In this document: piece after piece, positions 1 to 7,505 of the stretch
How the letters are laid out: the number at the start of each line of letters is the position of its first letter
How positions within the stretch are numbered: position 1 is the stretch's first letter
DNA from: Candidatus Jettenia sp. AMX2
GTDB lineage: Bacteria; Planctomycetota; Brocadiia; Brocadiales; Brocadiaceae
Assembly (NCBI GenBank): GCA_030583665.1
Contig: CP129469.1
Coordinates: 1,364,001 to 1,428,000, forward strand
Length of the DNA stretch: 64,000 nucleotides
Direction of reading: 5' to 3'
Made by a program: the position numbers and the translations under genes
Notes under the pieces: generated by a model
What the model was told of the DNA's origin: nothing
Seen by the model: the letters and a program-made list of their open reading frames with translations, nothing else
The model's database searches: none

Positions 1-110
1 ACAAAGTTATAAGCCGGCGCAAACAGAAAGAGGTGCAAAGCCGGTTCGGGAAAACAGTTCTTCGAGACTAATCAGGCATTATATAAGAATATAGAGAGAA
101 AACTACAAAG
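1..110 (+). other. Left edge: possible tail of an upstream gene
   Basis: The first 110 bases precede the DUF4255 gene. The frame starting at base 2 is open to a TAG at 92-94 and reads as a polar, charged tail. The frame starting at base 3 is open to a TAA at 69-71. Either could be the C-terminus of the preceding eCIS gene, whose body is outside the window. The two cannot be told apart from this much sequence. Confidence 0.3.
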
Positions 111-1328
111 ATGGCACTTGCAGATACAGGCAAAGCGATAGGAAAAGTGACAGAACTTTTGAGCAGCAGTCTTAAGAAAATTATCAAGGACAGGTACGAT
201 CTTGAAATTGAAGTGTCTGCAGGGAGGCCGGAACCGGCTAAAAACGGACATGCAGGCAAAAAACTCAATCTTTTTCTCTACGAATCCCTGTTTGATCCGT
301 GTTTGAAAAATATCTCTCTTGATGAAGGACAACCCGCTCCCCTCTGGCTTGTGCTGAAGTATCTCCTGACCGCCTTCGATGACGATGGAGAAAGCGATAC
401 TGCACAAGCCCACGAATATCTTGGTGAGGGGATACGGGCGCTTCAGGAATTAAATTTTCTCTTTCCGGATATTTCGGCAATTGACTCCCTTGGGGATAAT
501 CCTGAACCGCTGAAGATTACGTTTGATGAAACCCCTTCTGATCTTCTTTCCAAACTGATGCAGGGGTCTGATGAAAAATACCGGTTTTCCGTTGGTTTTC
601 AGGTCAGGCCGGTAATGATAGCATTGGGAGAACGGCCTTCCTATTCGCTGCTCGTGGGTATTGATTATACGAAGAGTCCCCTGGAGATCACCGGCGAAAA
701 GGGTGTCATAATTCCGGTGATTCCTTCAATGGGGCCGGTAATTACATCCGTATCACCCTCAAAATATGAAGCAAATGCCATCGTAACGATTTATGGCAGC
801 GATCTGAATGTATCGGGCTTATCCGTCATGTTCGGCAGGGCAGGGCTTGCCGTAACGTCTCAGCAACCGGATAAGCTGCAGTGCAGGGTTAACGGAGCTA
901 TTGCAGGCGGGGGTGTGATTTCTGCCGGAAGCCATCCGGTAGCGGTCGTTCAAACATTGCCTGAAGGCCGGAACAGGTCAAGTAATCTTCTGATCGGAAA
1001 TTTATTGCCTTCCCTGACCTCAGCGTCAGTGAATTCACTGGCACGCGTTATACCTGCCGATCCCGCTTCAAATGTCTTTGGTAACATTGTGATGAGCGGT
1101 CTCCTTCTTGGCAGTAAGGATGACGACATTTTTGTGGCGCTGTATAAAGATGGTAAGGTTATGAAATTGTTCGACGGGCATGATAAACTTGCGGTAACAA
1201 CGACGCAGACCACCCTTGCTCTTACCATGAAAAAAGAGGATGCGGTTCCGCCAGGGAATTATCGTGTAATTCTCAGAATAAACGGCCAGCAGGCAAAAAA
1301 CAGTCCTGAGGTGAGTTTCATCGTATGA
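111..1328 (+). CDS. DUF4255 (Pvc16-like) eCIS cap/terminator protein with IPT/TIG-like domain
   Basis: A 405-residue protein. Residues about 1-195 match the DUF4255/Pvc16_N pattern: an amphipathic N-terminal helix, then conserved phrases such as LNLFLYES, LWLVLKYLLTAF and FSVGFQVRPVMI. In Afp/Pvc particles and R-pyocin-like tails this family caps the end of the tube and sheath. Residues about 205-300 look like an IPT/TIG immunoglobulin-like domain (PVITSVSPSKYEANAIVTIYGSDL). The rest is beta-rich and may be another Ig-like fold. Its stop overlaps the start of the ATPase gene (ATGA at 1325-1328), so the two are translationally coupled. Family placement is firm; the cap role comes from the family, not from this sequence. 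Confidence 0.85.
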   Translation: MALADTGKAIGKVTELLSSSLKKIIKDRYDLEIEVSAGRPEPAKNGHAGKKLNLFLYESLFDPCLKNISLDEGQPAPLWLVLKYLLTAFDDDGESDTAQAHEYLGEGIRALQELNFLFPDISAIDSLGDNPEPLKITFDETPSDLLSKLMQGSDEKYRFSVGFQVRPVMIALGERPSYSLLVGIDYTKSPLEITGEKGVIIPVIPSMGPVITSVSPSKYEANAIVTIYGSDLNVSGLSVMFGRAGLAVTSQQPDKLQCRVNGAIAGGGVISAGSHPVAVVQTLPEGRNRSSNLLIGNLLPSLTSASVNSLARVIPADPASNVFGNIVMSGLLLGSKDDDIFVALYKDGKVMKLFDGHDKLAVTTTQTTLALTMKKEDAVPPGNYRVILRINGQQAKNSPEVSFIV

Positions 1329-3523
1329 GCATAGCTATGGAAACAAAAATTCCTGTTACCTTTTCACCGGATCTTTGCACGGGTGATGCCTTGGCAAACT
1401 ATTGGCTGAGGCAGGTCACCTTCAGACTGAGAAGAGAGATCTGCTGGTGCTGGTATGAGCGTGGTATATTTTCCGGTTCAAATCCGGCAAATCTGCCGCC
1501 CATTGAGGATAAAGCAATAGCAAGTCTCAACATGATCCGCTACCGCGAAGAAAAAGAGAGGTTTTTTCAGACAGATCCAACCGCGCAATATTTAACCGGG
1601 CAGTTGAGGACTGATGCACCCATTGCGGAAAAGAACTGTACCAGGGGTTCCTTTGGCTGGGTCATGAAAGAGCTGGATTTAGATGTAACCGCTTCTTTCG
1701 TGTTGTCCCTTGGATTGGCAGTTGCCTTTGATAATGCCGCAGGAAGCGTTGTTGCTGCCTGCCTGAACGACCCGGCGAAAACACATCCGAATCTTGCCCT
1801 TGCCCAGAAGTTGTGGGATTATCCCGAGGCAGTGCTGAGGCTGGCAGACCCTTCCCACCCGCTTTTCCGGTACGGCTTGCTGAAAACCATTGGTTATAAC
1901 CCGCATCGTTCAGCAATTGATTTTGAGATACCGGTTGCAGTGCCGGCGCTGGTGGAGAACCAGTTACTTTTCCCGGAATCCTTTCCTCTGCCGCAGGTGC
2001 TGGTACCGCTTTTTCCTGAAAACGAAAGGGCTCTCATGCAGGCGGACACTGCCCGTCTGATCGCAGCAAGATTACGTTCCGGTAACGGTGACACCCTCCG
2101 GGTAGTTCCGGTACGGGGGCCGGCTGGTTCATCCTATAGAGAGACCGTAAGCGGGATAGCCAGGGTTACCGGGAGAGGCGTAGTTGAATTCAAGGGTAGC
2201 CCGTCTCTTCTTGAAGACAACCTGTATATGAATCAACTGGTGACCTTTTGCTGGTTACGAGGGGTAGATATGTTCCTTGACCAGGAAATGGTGGCTGCCC
2301 TGACAAGGGATAAACAGCGGGCGGACACCTGGTGCTTTTTCTCTCAATCTGTACCCATTACCGTCTTTATGGGTATTACCCACAGGGGACAAATGGCAAA
2401 CATTCCGGATAACCTTTTGCTGCCTATTGTTGATATCAAGGGGCTTTCCTACCATGAACGTATAGCCCACTGGAAAGAGATGCTCGGGACAAAAGCTGAG
2501 GGATTGGACAGCGTTATCTCCGAGGGTTCCCGGAGGTTCCGTTATGAAAAAAGGACCATTAACAATATTTGTGAGGGATTGAGAGGGCTGTACGGTCCCA
2601 TTTTGCCAAAAAACTTTATCAGGGCTTGCAGGGCCGAAATAGAATTGGATATCGGAGAACTGGCGCAGAAAGTGGTACCTCGTTTTAAGGATGAAGAATT
2701 AATTCTGCCTCACAAGCAGCATTTACAATTTCAGGAAATTCTCAAAGCCATGCAGGCGCTTACTGAGGTCCATTACGGCTGGGGAACTGCAGAGGCATGG
2801 AACGAAAGCGGTATTTCCGTTCTTTTTGCCGGATCTCCCGGCACAGGTAAGACAATGGCTGCCGAGATTTTAGCAATCAGGCTCGATCTGCCTATGTACA
2901 GGATTGATCTCTCCCAGGTAGTCAACAAGTATATCGGAGAGACGGAGAAGAACCTGAAGCGGCTATTTGATGCTGCCGATATCTCTGACATGATCCTCTT
3001 CTTTGACGAAGCGGATTCACTTTTTGGGCGACGCACCGAGGTCAGGGATGCCCATGACAGGTATGCCAACCTCGAAATCAGTTACCTTCTTGAACGGATG
3101 GAAAGGTTCAAGGGTCTTGCAATACTCGCTACCAACCGCAAGAAAGACCTTGACGAGGCATTTTTGAGAAGGCTGCGTTATGTCGTTGACTTTCCTCTTC
3201 CCGGGGCTGAGGAGAGGAAGGTGATCTGGCATCAGGTTGTCCCCAAAACCGTTGACGTTTCGAAAATCGATTTTGATTTTCTGGCGGAACAATTTCCGCT
3301 TGCCGGCGGCCATATCCGCTCAATCATATTTAATGCATGCCTGCAGGCCGCATATGGCCCGAATCCCTGCCAGGATACCTTGAAGGGCCAGTTAACCATG
3401 GAGCAGGTAATCATGGCTGTAAAAAGGGAGTATGATAAATTAAACCGTTCAGTAAGCCTTGAACACTTTGGACCCTATACAAACATCGTGAAAAGAATGG
3501 AGCAGAAAGATGAAAGGCATTAA
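1325..3523 (+). CDS. AAA+ ATPase of eCIS (Pvc15/Afp15-like)
   Basis: A 732-residue protein. The N-terminal 450 residues have no recognised domain and resemble the long leader of Pvc15-type ATPases. The C-terminal AAA+ module has Walker A GSPGTGKT near residues 502-510, Walker B ILFFDEAD near 556-565, sensor-like LAILATNRKKDLDEAFLRRLR and an ATPase lid. In eCIS this ATPase is needed for particle assembly or cargo loading; which of the two is not settled by sequence. It starts at the ATG overlapping the DUF4255 stop, and its end overlaps the next small gene by 14 bases, indicating one tightly packed operon. Confidence 0.88.
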   Translation: MSIAMETKIPVTFSPDLCTGDALANYWLRQVTFRLRREICWCWYERGIFSGSNPANLPPIEDKAIASLNMIRYREEKERFFQTDPTAQYLTGQLRTDAPIAEKNCTRGSFGWVMKELDLDVTASFVLSLGLAVAFDNAAGSVVAACLNDPAKTHPNLALAQKLWDYPEAVLRLADPSHPLFRYGLLKTIGYNPHRSAIDFEIPVAVPALVENQLLFPESFPLPQVLVPLFPENERALMQADTARLIAARLRSGNGDTLRVVPVRGPAGSSYRETVSGIARVTGRGVVEFKGSPSLLEDNLYMNQLVTFCWLRGVDMFLDQEMVAALTRDKQRADTWCFFSQSVPITVFMGITHRGQMANIPDNLLLPIVDIKGLSYHERIAHWKEMLGTKAEGLDSVISEGSRRFRYEKRTINNICEGLRGLYGPILPKNFIRACRAEIELDIGELAQKVVPRFKDEELILPHKQHLQFQEILKAMQALTEVHYGWGTAEAWNESGISVLFAGSPGTGKTMAAEILAIRLDLPMYRIDLSQVVNKYIGETEKNLKRLFDAADISDMILFFDEADSLFGRRTEVRDAHDRYANLEISYLLERMERFKGLAILATNRKKDLDEAFLRRLRYVVDFPLPGAEERKVIWHQVVPKTVDVSKIDFDFLAEQFPLAGGHIRSIIFNACLQAAYGPNPCQDTLKGQLTMEQVIMAVKREYDKLNRSVSLEHFGPYTNIVKRMEQKDERH

Positions 3524-3791
3524 GATTAACCGGTTGCAAATCCGTTTTAAAGGTATTCCGCACAGGGTTATCCATAATTCAATGAATGGATTGGGAAACG
3601 AATTGCTGGCAAGGTTTTCACAACAGGGAGGACTTTTGACAGAAAAAGGCATGGTGAAAATTGAAACAATAGATTCAGGCAATGTTTCCATGAAAAGAGA
3701 AATACACTACCAGGATCTGCGGAGGATGATGGTTAATAAGATTGCGGGGGCGGTCTCTCAGAAAATCCAAAAATATAAAGAGGAAGGATAA
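3510..3791 (+). CDS. Small unknown eCIS operon protein (93 aa)
   Basis: A 93-residue basic protein (KGIKINRLQIRFKGI at the start, IQKYKEEG at the end). No signal peptide, membrane segment or known motif is visible. It overlaps the ATPase gene by 14 bases and ends three bases before the next gene, so it is surely co-translated with the baseplate genes. It may be an assembly factor or an adaptor for the ATPase, but that is position only. I do not recognise the family. Confidence 0.65.
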   Translation: MKGIKINRLQIRFKGIPHRVIHNSMNGLGNELLARFSQQGGLLTEKGMVKIETIDSGNVSMKREIHYQDLRRMMVNKIAGAVSQKIQKYKEEG

Positions 3792-3794
3792 GGT

Positions 3795-4466
3795 ATGCCC
3801 TATCTGTTAAAAGGAGCGCTTATAGAATACGGGAGCGATTTCCTCGGCCCGCTTCCGAATGTGGTGATCTTTCAGTTTAACCCTGAGAGCCTTACCAGAA
3901 ACATACAGATACCTCCCCGGCCAACGGGTGCTACAGGCCGTGAGACAAGCCAGGCTGGAGAAAAGCCGGTCGAAAAGATCACACTCACTGCACACTTCAG
4001 TGCGGCCGATCAGTTAAAAAGCAACGACCTCCTTGCAAGGGCATTTGGAATCGGTCCCCAAATTGCCGCCCTTGAAAAGATGGTGCATCCTGCCGGAAAG
4101 ATCAGTGGCCTGATCGGTAAGGCTATCGACGCAATCGGTGATGCAGTCTTCGGCGGTGGAGATACCGTTCCCACCCAGCCAATCCCAAGAGAAAAATATC
4201 CACGGATTCTTTTCATATGGGGACTGACCAGGGTACTCCCTGTCGTTATCGATTCCATGAACATAACCGAGCAACAGTATGACAACTTGCTGAATCCGGT
4301 TCAGGCAGAGGTCTCCCTCGGTTTGAGTGTACTGACAATTGATCCCAGTTCGGACGACCGGGTAGCAAAGGGGGCGATGGAGTATACGAACCTTGCGAAA
4401 GAAGCGCAGGCTATCGCTAATCTTGCAAACACCGCCCGGCAGGTAGCCGAAATTATTCCATTTTAG
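3795..4466 (+). CDS. CIS tube/baseplate hub adaptor protein (Pvc7/Afp7 N-terminal type)
   Basis: A 223-residue protein that opens with the family signature: VIFQFNPESLTRNIQ, then a Pro/Gly-rich stretch and PVEKITLTAHFSAADQL. The later segment YPRILFIWGLTRVLPVVIDSMNITEQQYD and PVQAEVSLGLSVL is the usual core of the 'contractile injection system tube protein' family (Afp7/Pvc7, gp53-like). These proteins join the inner tube to the baseplate hub. Most relatives carry a C-terminal LysM domain. Here that domain is missing and is instead encoded by the next gene. The two genes are nine bases apart. Confidence 0.82.
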   Translation: MPYLLKGALIEYGSDFLGPLPNVVIFQFNPESLTRNIQIPPRPTGATGRETSQAGEKPVEKITLTAHFSAADQLKSNDLLARAFGIGPQIAALEKMVHPAGKISGLIGKAIDAIGDAVFGGGDTVPTQPIPREKYPRILFIWGLTRVLPVVIDSMNITEQQYDNLLNPVQAEVSLGLSVLTIDPSSDDRVAKGAMEYTNLAKEAQAIANLANTARQVAEIIPF

Positions 4467-4475
4467 AGGAAGAGT

Positions 4476-4748
4476 ATGTTTTCAGAATCATCAAGATATT
4501 ACAGACAAAAAACTGTTGACGTTGTGACAAAGGACGGCAGGACCGTAAAGGCAGTCGCCTTGAGAAGGCTGCCGGCGGTGAGCGGCAAAGCTGCTGTTAC
4601 AAAAGGAAATGACAGGCTCGATATCATAGCACAACGCAAGTATGGAGATCCTTCCAGGTTTTGGTATATTACCGATGCCAATACAGAATTGCAGGCCAAT
4701 GATCTTGTCAGGGAGACAGGTCGCAGTATCAGATTGCCGGAGCAATAA
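4476..4748 (+). CDS. Free-standing LysM-type tail protein
   Basis: A 90-residue protein. The second half (NDRLDIIAQRKYGDPSRFWYITDANTEL..RETGRSIRLPEQ) has the beta-alpha-alpha-beta pattern of LysM/tail protein X modules that sit in contractile baseplates between tube and hub. In many eCIS this module is fused to the Pvc7-like protein encoded just upstream; here it is a separate polypeptide. The next gene starts two bases after its stop. Assignment of the fold is good, and the baseplate role follows from context. Confidence 0.78.
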   Translation: MFSESSRYYRQKTVDVVTKDGRTVKAVALRRLPAVSGKAAVTKGNDRLDIIAQRKYGDPSRFWYITDANTELQANDLVRETGRSIRLPEQ

Positions 4749-4750
4749 TA

Positions 4751-5875
4751 ATGCCGGGTATAGAATACAGAATATTTTTCAACAATAACCCCGCCACACG
4801 TGATCAATTGGACAGAGTGGAAGATATTACGGTTGAACAGGAAGCAGATATGGCCTGGGAGGCCAGGATTCAAATTCCTGTTTGTGTTGATGATAAAGGC
4901 AACTGGACGGGAACGGATGAAGATTTTATGGCGCCTTTTTCAAGGGTGAGGATCGAATTAAAAATCGGGGGAGGGTCATTTGTACCCCTGATTGACGGAA
5001 CGATCACAGGATATGACAGTCCCCTGCATTCCGAACCGGGGCAGAGTTCCTTAATCATGAATGTTCATGATGACAGTGTATTTTTAAACCGTGAGGAAAG
5101 GATCTTACGTTATGAAAATATGTTTGATCATGAGGTTGTAAGGCAGATATTCGGGGAATTCGGGCAGATCGCATCAACCGATATCGAAGATACCCCGCCA
5201 CCGGGAAGCCCGCTGCCACCTGTTGTGGTTCAGCGTGGCACAGCAATGCAAATATTACGGTTGCTTGCAAGACGGCAAGGGAAGCATGTATATGTTTTAC
5301 CCGGTGAAAGTCCCGGAGAGAGCATCGGCTGTTTCAGGTCTTTTCCAACAGAAACGGACGGATTGCCTCCGCTCATCCTGCTGGGGTCTGACCGGAACAT
5401 CGAAAACTTTACGGTAAGAAATAATGCCCGGCGTCCGGCCAATGTGAGGGCTTCTACTATTAGCATTTTAGATAAATCGGTGATTACCAGGACATCCCGT
5501 TTTAGTGATACAGAACTTTTAGGAGAAGAGGCTGCTTTGGAAAACGGTTCAGCCGCATCAACCCATATACTTCCGCCATATCAGGGTGAGTCTGTGGACC
5601 TTGACCGGGCAGTTCTCGCAGAGGCTGCAAGTTCGGGCTATGCTTTTGAAGTGTCCGGCAGGGTGCTTGACCACTGCTACCAGGGAGTGCTCAGCCCTTA
5701 CCGTGTGGTAAGCGTCATGGGCGCTAATAACCATTTAAGCGGAAATTACGTAATAACCAGGGTTACCCATACCCTGACACGTTCTGCCTATTCCCAGTCT
5801 TTTACGTTAAAACGAAACGCCCGGTCGGCCGGCGCCGGGAGTGGTTCTGGCAGCCTGGCAGGGAGCATATTCTGA
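4751..5875 (+). CDS. gpD-like hub protein (phage late control D / VgrG N-terminal half, Pvc8-like)
   Basis: A 374-residue protein with the sequence layout of phage late control gene D/VgrG hub domains: IEYRIFFNNNPATRDQLDRVEDITVEQEADMAWEA-type N-terminus split over residues 4-40, SLIMNVHDDSVFLNREE near 100, and a mid-protein RGTAMQILRLLARRQGKHVYV motif. It forms the trimeric hub below the tube. The spike half of a VgrG/Pvc8 protein is not fused but is the next gene, which overlaps by one base (TGATG). The C-terminus is Gly/Ser-rich, which suits a flexible link to the spike. Confidence 0.85.
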   Translation: MPGIEYRIFFNNNPATRDQLDRVEDITVEQEADMAWEARIQIPVCVDDKGNWTGTDEDFMAPFSRVRIELKIGGGSFVPLIDGTITGYDSPLHSEPGQSSLIMNVHDDSVFLNREERILRYENMFDHEVVRQIFGEFGQIASTDIEDTPPPGSPLPPVVVQRGTAMQILRLLARRQGKHVYVLPGESPGESIGCFRSFPTETDGLPPLILLGSDRNIENFTVRNNARRPANVRASTISILDKSVITRTSRFSDTELLGEEAALENGSAASTHILPPYQGESVDLDRAVLAEAASSGYAFEVSGRVLDHCYQGVLSPYRVVSVMGANNHLSGNYVITRVTHTLTRSAYSQSFTLKRNARSAGAGSGSGSLAGSIF

Positions 5876-6597
5876 TGGAAGACCGTACCATGGAAAACCT
5901 TATAGTTGAACTTACAGAATTTACCCGCAACCGTTATTTCGGGAAATACCGAGGCCTGGTAAATGATACGAATGACCCTGAAAACCTGGGCAGGATTAAG
6001 GCACAGGTTCCCGAGGTGCTTGGGGAAGAAATTGTGAGCGAGTGGGCGCTGCCCTGTTCGCCTTACTCAGGGGATGGTGCCGGGCAGTTCATGGTTCCTC
6101 CCGTTGGTGCCGGGGTATGGATCGAGTTTGAGGCAGGTGATGTATCTCGTCCGATATGGAGTGGCTGCTGGTGGGCAAGCAATGAATTGCCCAGGGATAA
6201 CAGCGGAAATTCAGCCACTCAACCGCTTAAGATCATCCGTACTGAACAGGGGCTTATGATCACGATGGACGACGGAGGTAAAACCATAACATTAAGTGAT
6301 GAAAACGGAAGAAATATGCTGAAAATTGAGGTGACGCAGGGGCTGGTTACCCTGCAGGGGACAACCAGGGTTGTGGTTGAGGCCCCGCAGATTGAGTTGG
6401 TGAAAAATGCTACGCATCCGGTTGTTTTTGGAGACAACCTTTTACAATATCTGAACCAGCTCGTTACCCTTTTTAATACCCACTTGCACGTGGGTCAAAT
6501 GGCTGCGGGATTTATTCCTGTTACACCAATGGTGCCGTCTGCGCCTTTTCCACCTGCAACACCGGCCTTACTTTCAATGAAAGTTAAAAGCGGTTGA
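5875..6597 (+). CDS. gpV-like spike protein (gp5/VgrG OB-fold domain)
   Basis: A 240-residue protein. Residues about 15-105 form the gp5 OB-fold (YRGLVNDTNDPENLGRIKAQVPEV, then WALPCSPYSG and VWIEFEAGDVSRPIWSGCWW), typical of phage baseplate assembly protein V and the middle of VgrG. Residues 125-185 are repeat-like beta segments expected for a trimeric spike. It ends in a Pro-rich tail, and no separate PAAR gene follows. The start at 5875 overlaps the hub stop; a second in-frame ATG at 5890 is also possible. Together with the previous gene it makes a split VgrG-like spike complex. Confidence 0.85.
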   Translation: MEDRTMENLIVELTEFTRNRYFGKYRGLVNDTNDPENLGRIKAQVPEVLGEEIVSEWALPCSPYSGDGAGQFMVPPVGAGVWIEFEAGDVSRPIWSGCWWASNELPRDNSGNSATQPLKIIRTEQGLMITMDDGGKTITLSDENGRNMLKIEVTQGLVTLQGTTRVVVEAPQIELVKNATHPVVFGDNLLQYLNQLVTLFNTHLHVGQMAAGFIPVTPMVPSAPFPPATPALLSMKVKSG

Positions 6598-6622
6598 AAA
6601 AATCGAATAGAGGAGGAGATGT

Positions 6623-6880
6623 ATGAGTTTAATCACTCATGAACTGGTAAATAAAATGACCTATGCCCTGAAAACGGAATACGAGGCAAGGAAGGGAATA
6701 TCTTTGCCGCCTGGTTACGAAGCGGACCGGGAGATATTATTTGCTGCTATTGCAAGGGGGATGCTGGAATATCTGGAAGATAAACAAAATGAATTTATCT
6801 CAACGATTACCTTAAGGGAAGGCGGTGCTTCAAAGACATATAATGTTACGGGCCTGGATTTGAACATTGACCGGAGTTAG
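6623..6880 (+). CDS. Small unknown eCIS protein (85 aa)
   Basis: An 85-residue protein with a strong ribosome binding site (GAGGAGG) six bases before its ATG. No known motif is seen. The N-terminal half is helical and acidic; the C-terminal half has short beta-like segments. It lies between the spike and gp25 genes, in line with the operon, so a minor baseplate component is plausible. I do not recognise the family. Confidence 0.6.
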   Translation: MSLITHELVNKMTYALKTEYEARKGISLPPGYEADREILFAAIARGMLEYLEDKQNEFISTITLREGGASKTYNVTGLDLNIDRS

Positions 6881-7123
6881 TTTCATGTTGTTAAAACATG
6901 TTTTTTATGTAGGGCAGGCACTGCCTGCCAATTAATGTTTTGTTCATTTAAGGTGTTTATTATTTGGTGGGCAATCAGACTGGGTCAAATGAACATTAGC
7001 AATCCCAAAGGCAGAGACTGCTTCGTTGCTTCGCTTTCCGCAATGACAGAAACGGTCTAATTTGGTGGGCGGTGCCCACCCTACATGGTTAACATGGAGA
7101 ACTATAGTTTTGGGGAGACAAAT
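6881..7123. repeat. Gap in eCIS operon filled by composite short repeats
   Basis: A gap of about 240 bases in the otherwise packed operon. It holds the palindromic unit GGCAGGCACTGCCTGCC near 6904-6921, a half copy of the GCTTCG..GCAATGAC repeat near 7016-7048 and a GGTGGGCGGTGCCCACC copy near 7065-7082. The same units recur near 15.1, 24.3, 28.1, 41.4, 44.4 and 47.8 kb. They look inserted, since the genes on both sides belong to one system. Confidence 0.7.
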
Positions 7124-7504
7124 ATGGCGGAGAGTTATGGAAGACATTTATCCTTTCCCTTCCGTATCGGAAATGACGGGCGAACAGCCCGGGTATCTTC
7201 CATGGAAGATCATGTGAGGGACGAACTGATTCAATTGATACTTACAAATCCCGGCGAACGTGCTTTTCTGCCTGAGTTCGGAGGAGGGGTACGCCGTCTC
7301 GTTTTTGAAAATGCGGATGAGACGTCAGCAGGGATGACAAAGGCAATGCTCACACAAGCGATCTCGCGATGGCTTGGTCACAGGATAACCCTGGAGGAAC
7401 TTACCGTACAGGTGGAAAACGAAAGGATTGATATAGAGATTAAATACCGGATCGCAGGGACTGACGATACCAGGGTAATGCGGTTTGAACGGAAGGGTGG
7501 TTAA
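7124..7504 (+). CDS. gp25/GPW baseplate wedge protein (Pvc9-like)
   Basis: A 126-residue protein with the gp25-like lysozyme family pattern: LSFPFRIGNDGRTARVSS, HVRDELIQLILTNPGERAFLPEFGGGVRRLVFE. This is a core baseplate wedge component of all contractile systems. I chose the ATG at 7124 because GGGGAG lies eight bases upstream and the family starts here; an upstream in-frame ATG at 7085 lies in repeat sequence. It ends two bases before the start of the next gene. Confidence 0.88.
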   Translation: MAESYGRHLSFPFRIGNDGRTARVSSMEDHVRDELIQLILTNPGERAFLPEFGGGVRRLVFENADETSAGMTKAMLTQAISRWLGHRITLEELTVQVENERIDIEIKYRIAGTDDTRVMRFERKGG

Positions 7505-7505
7505 T

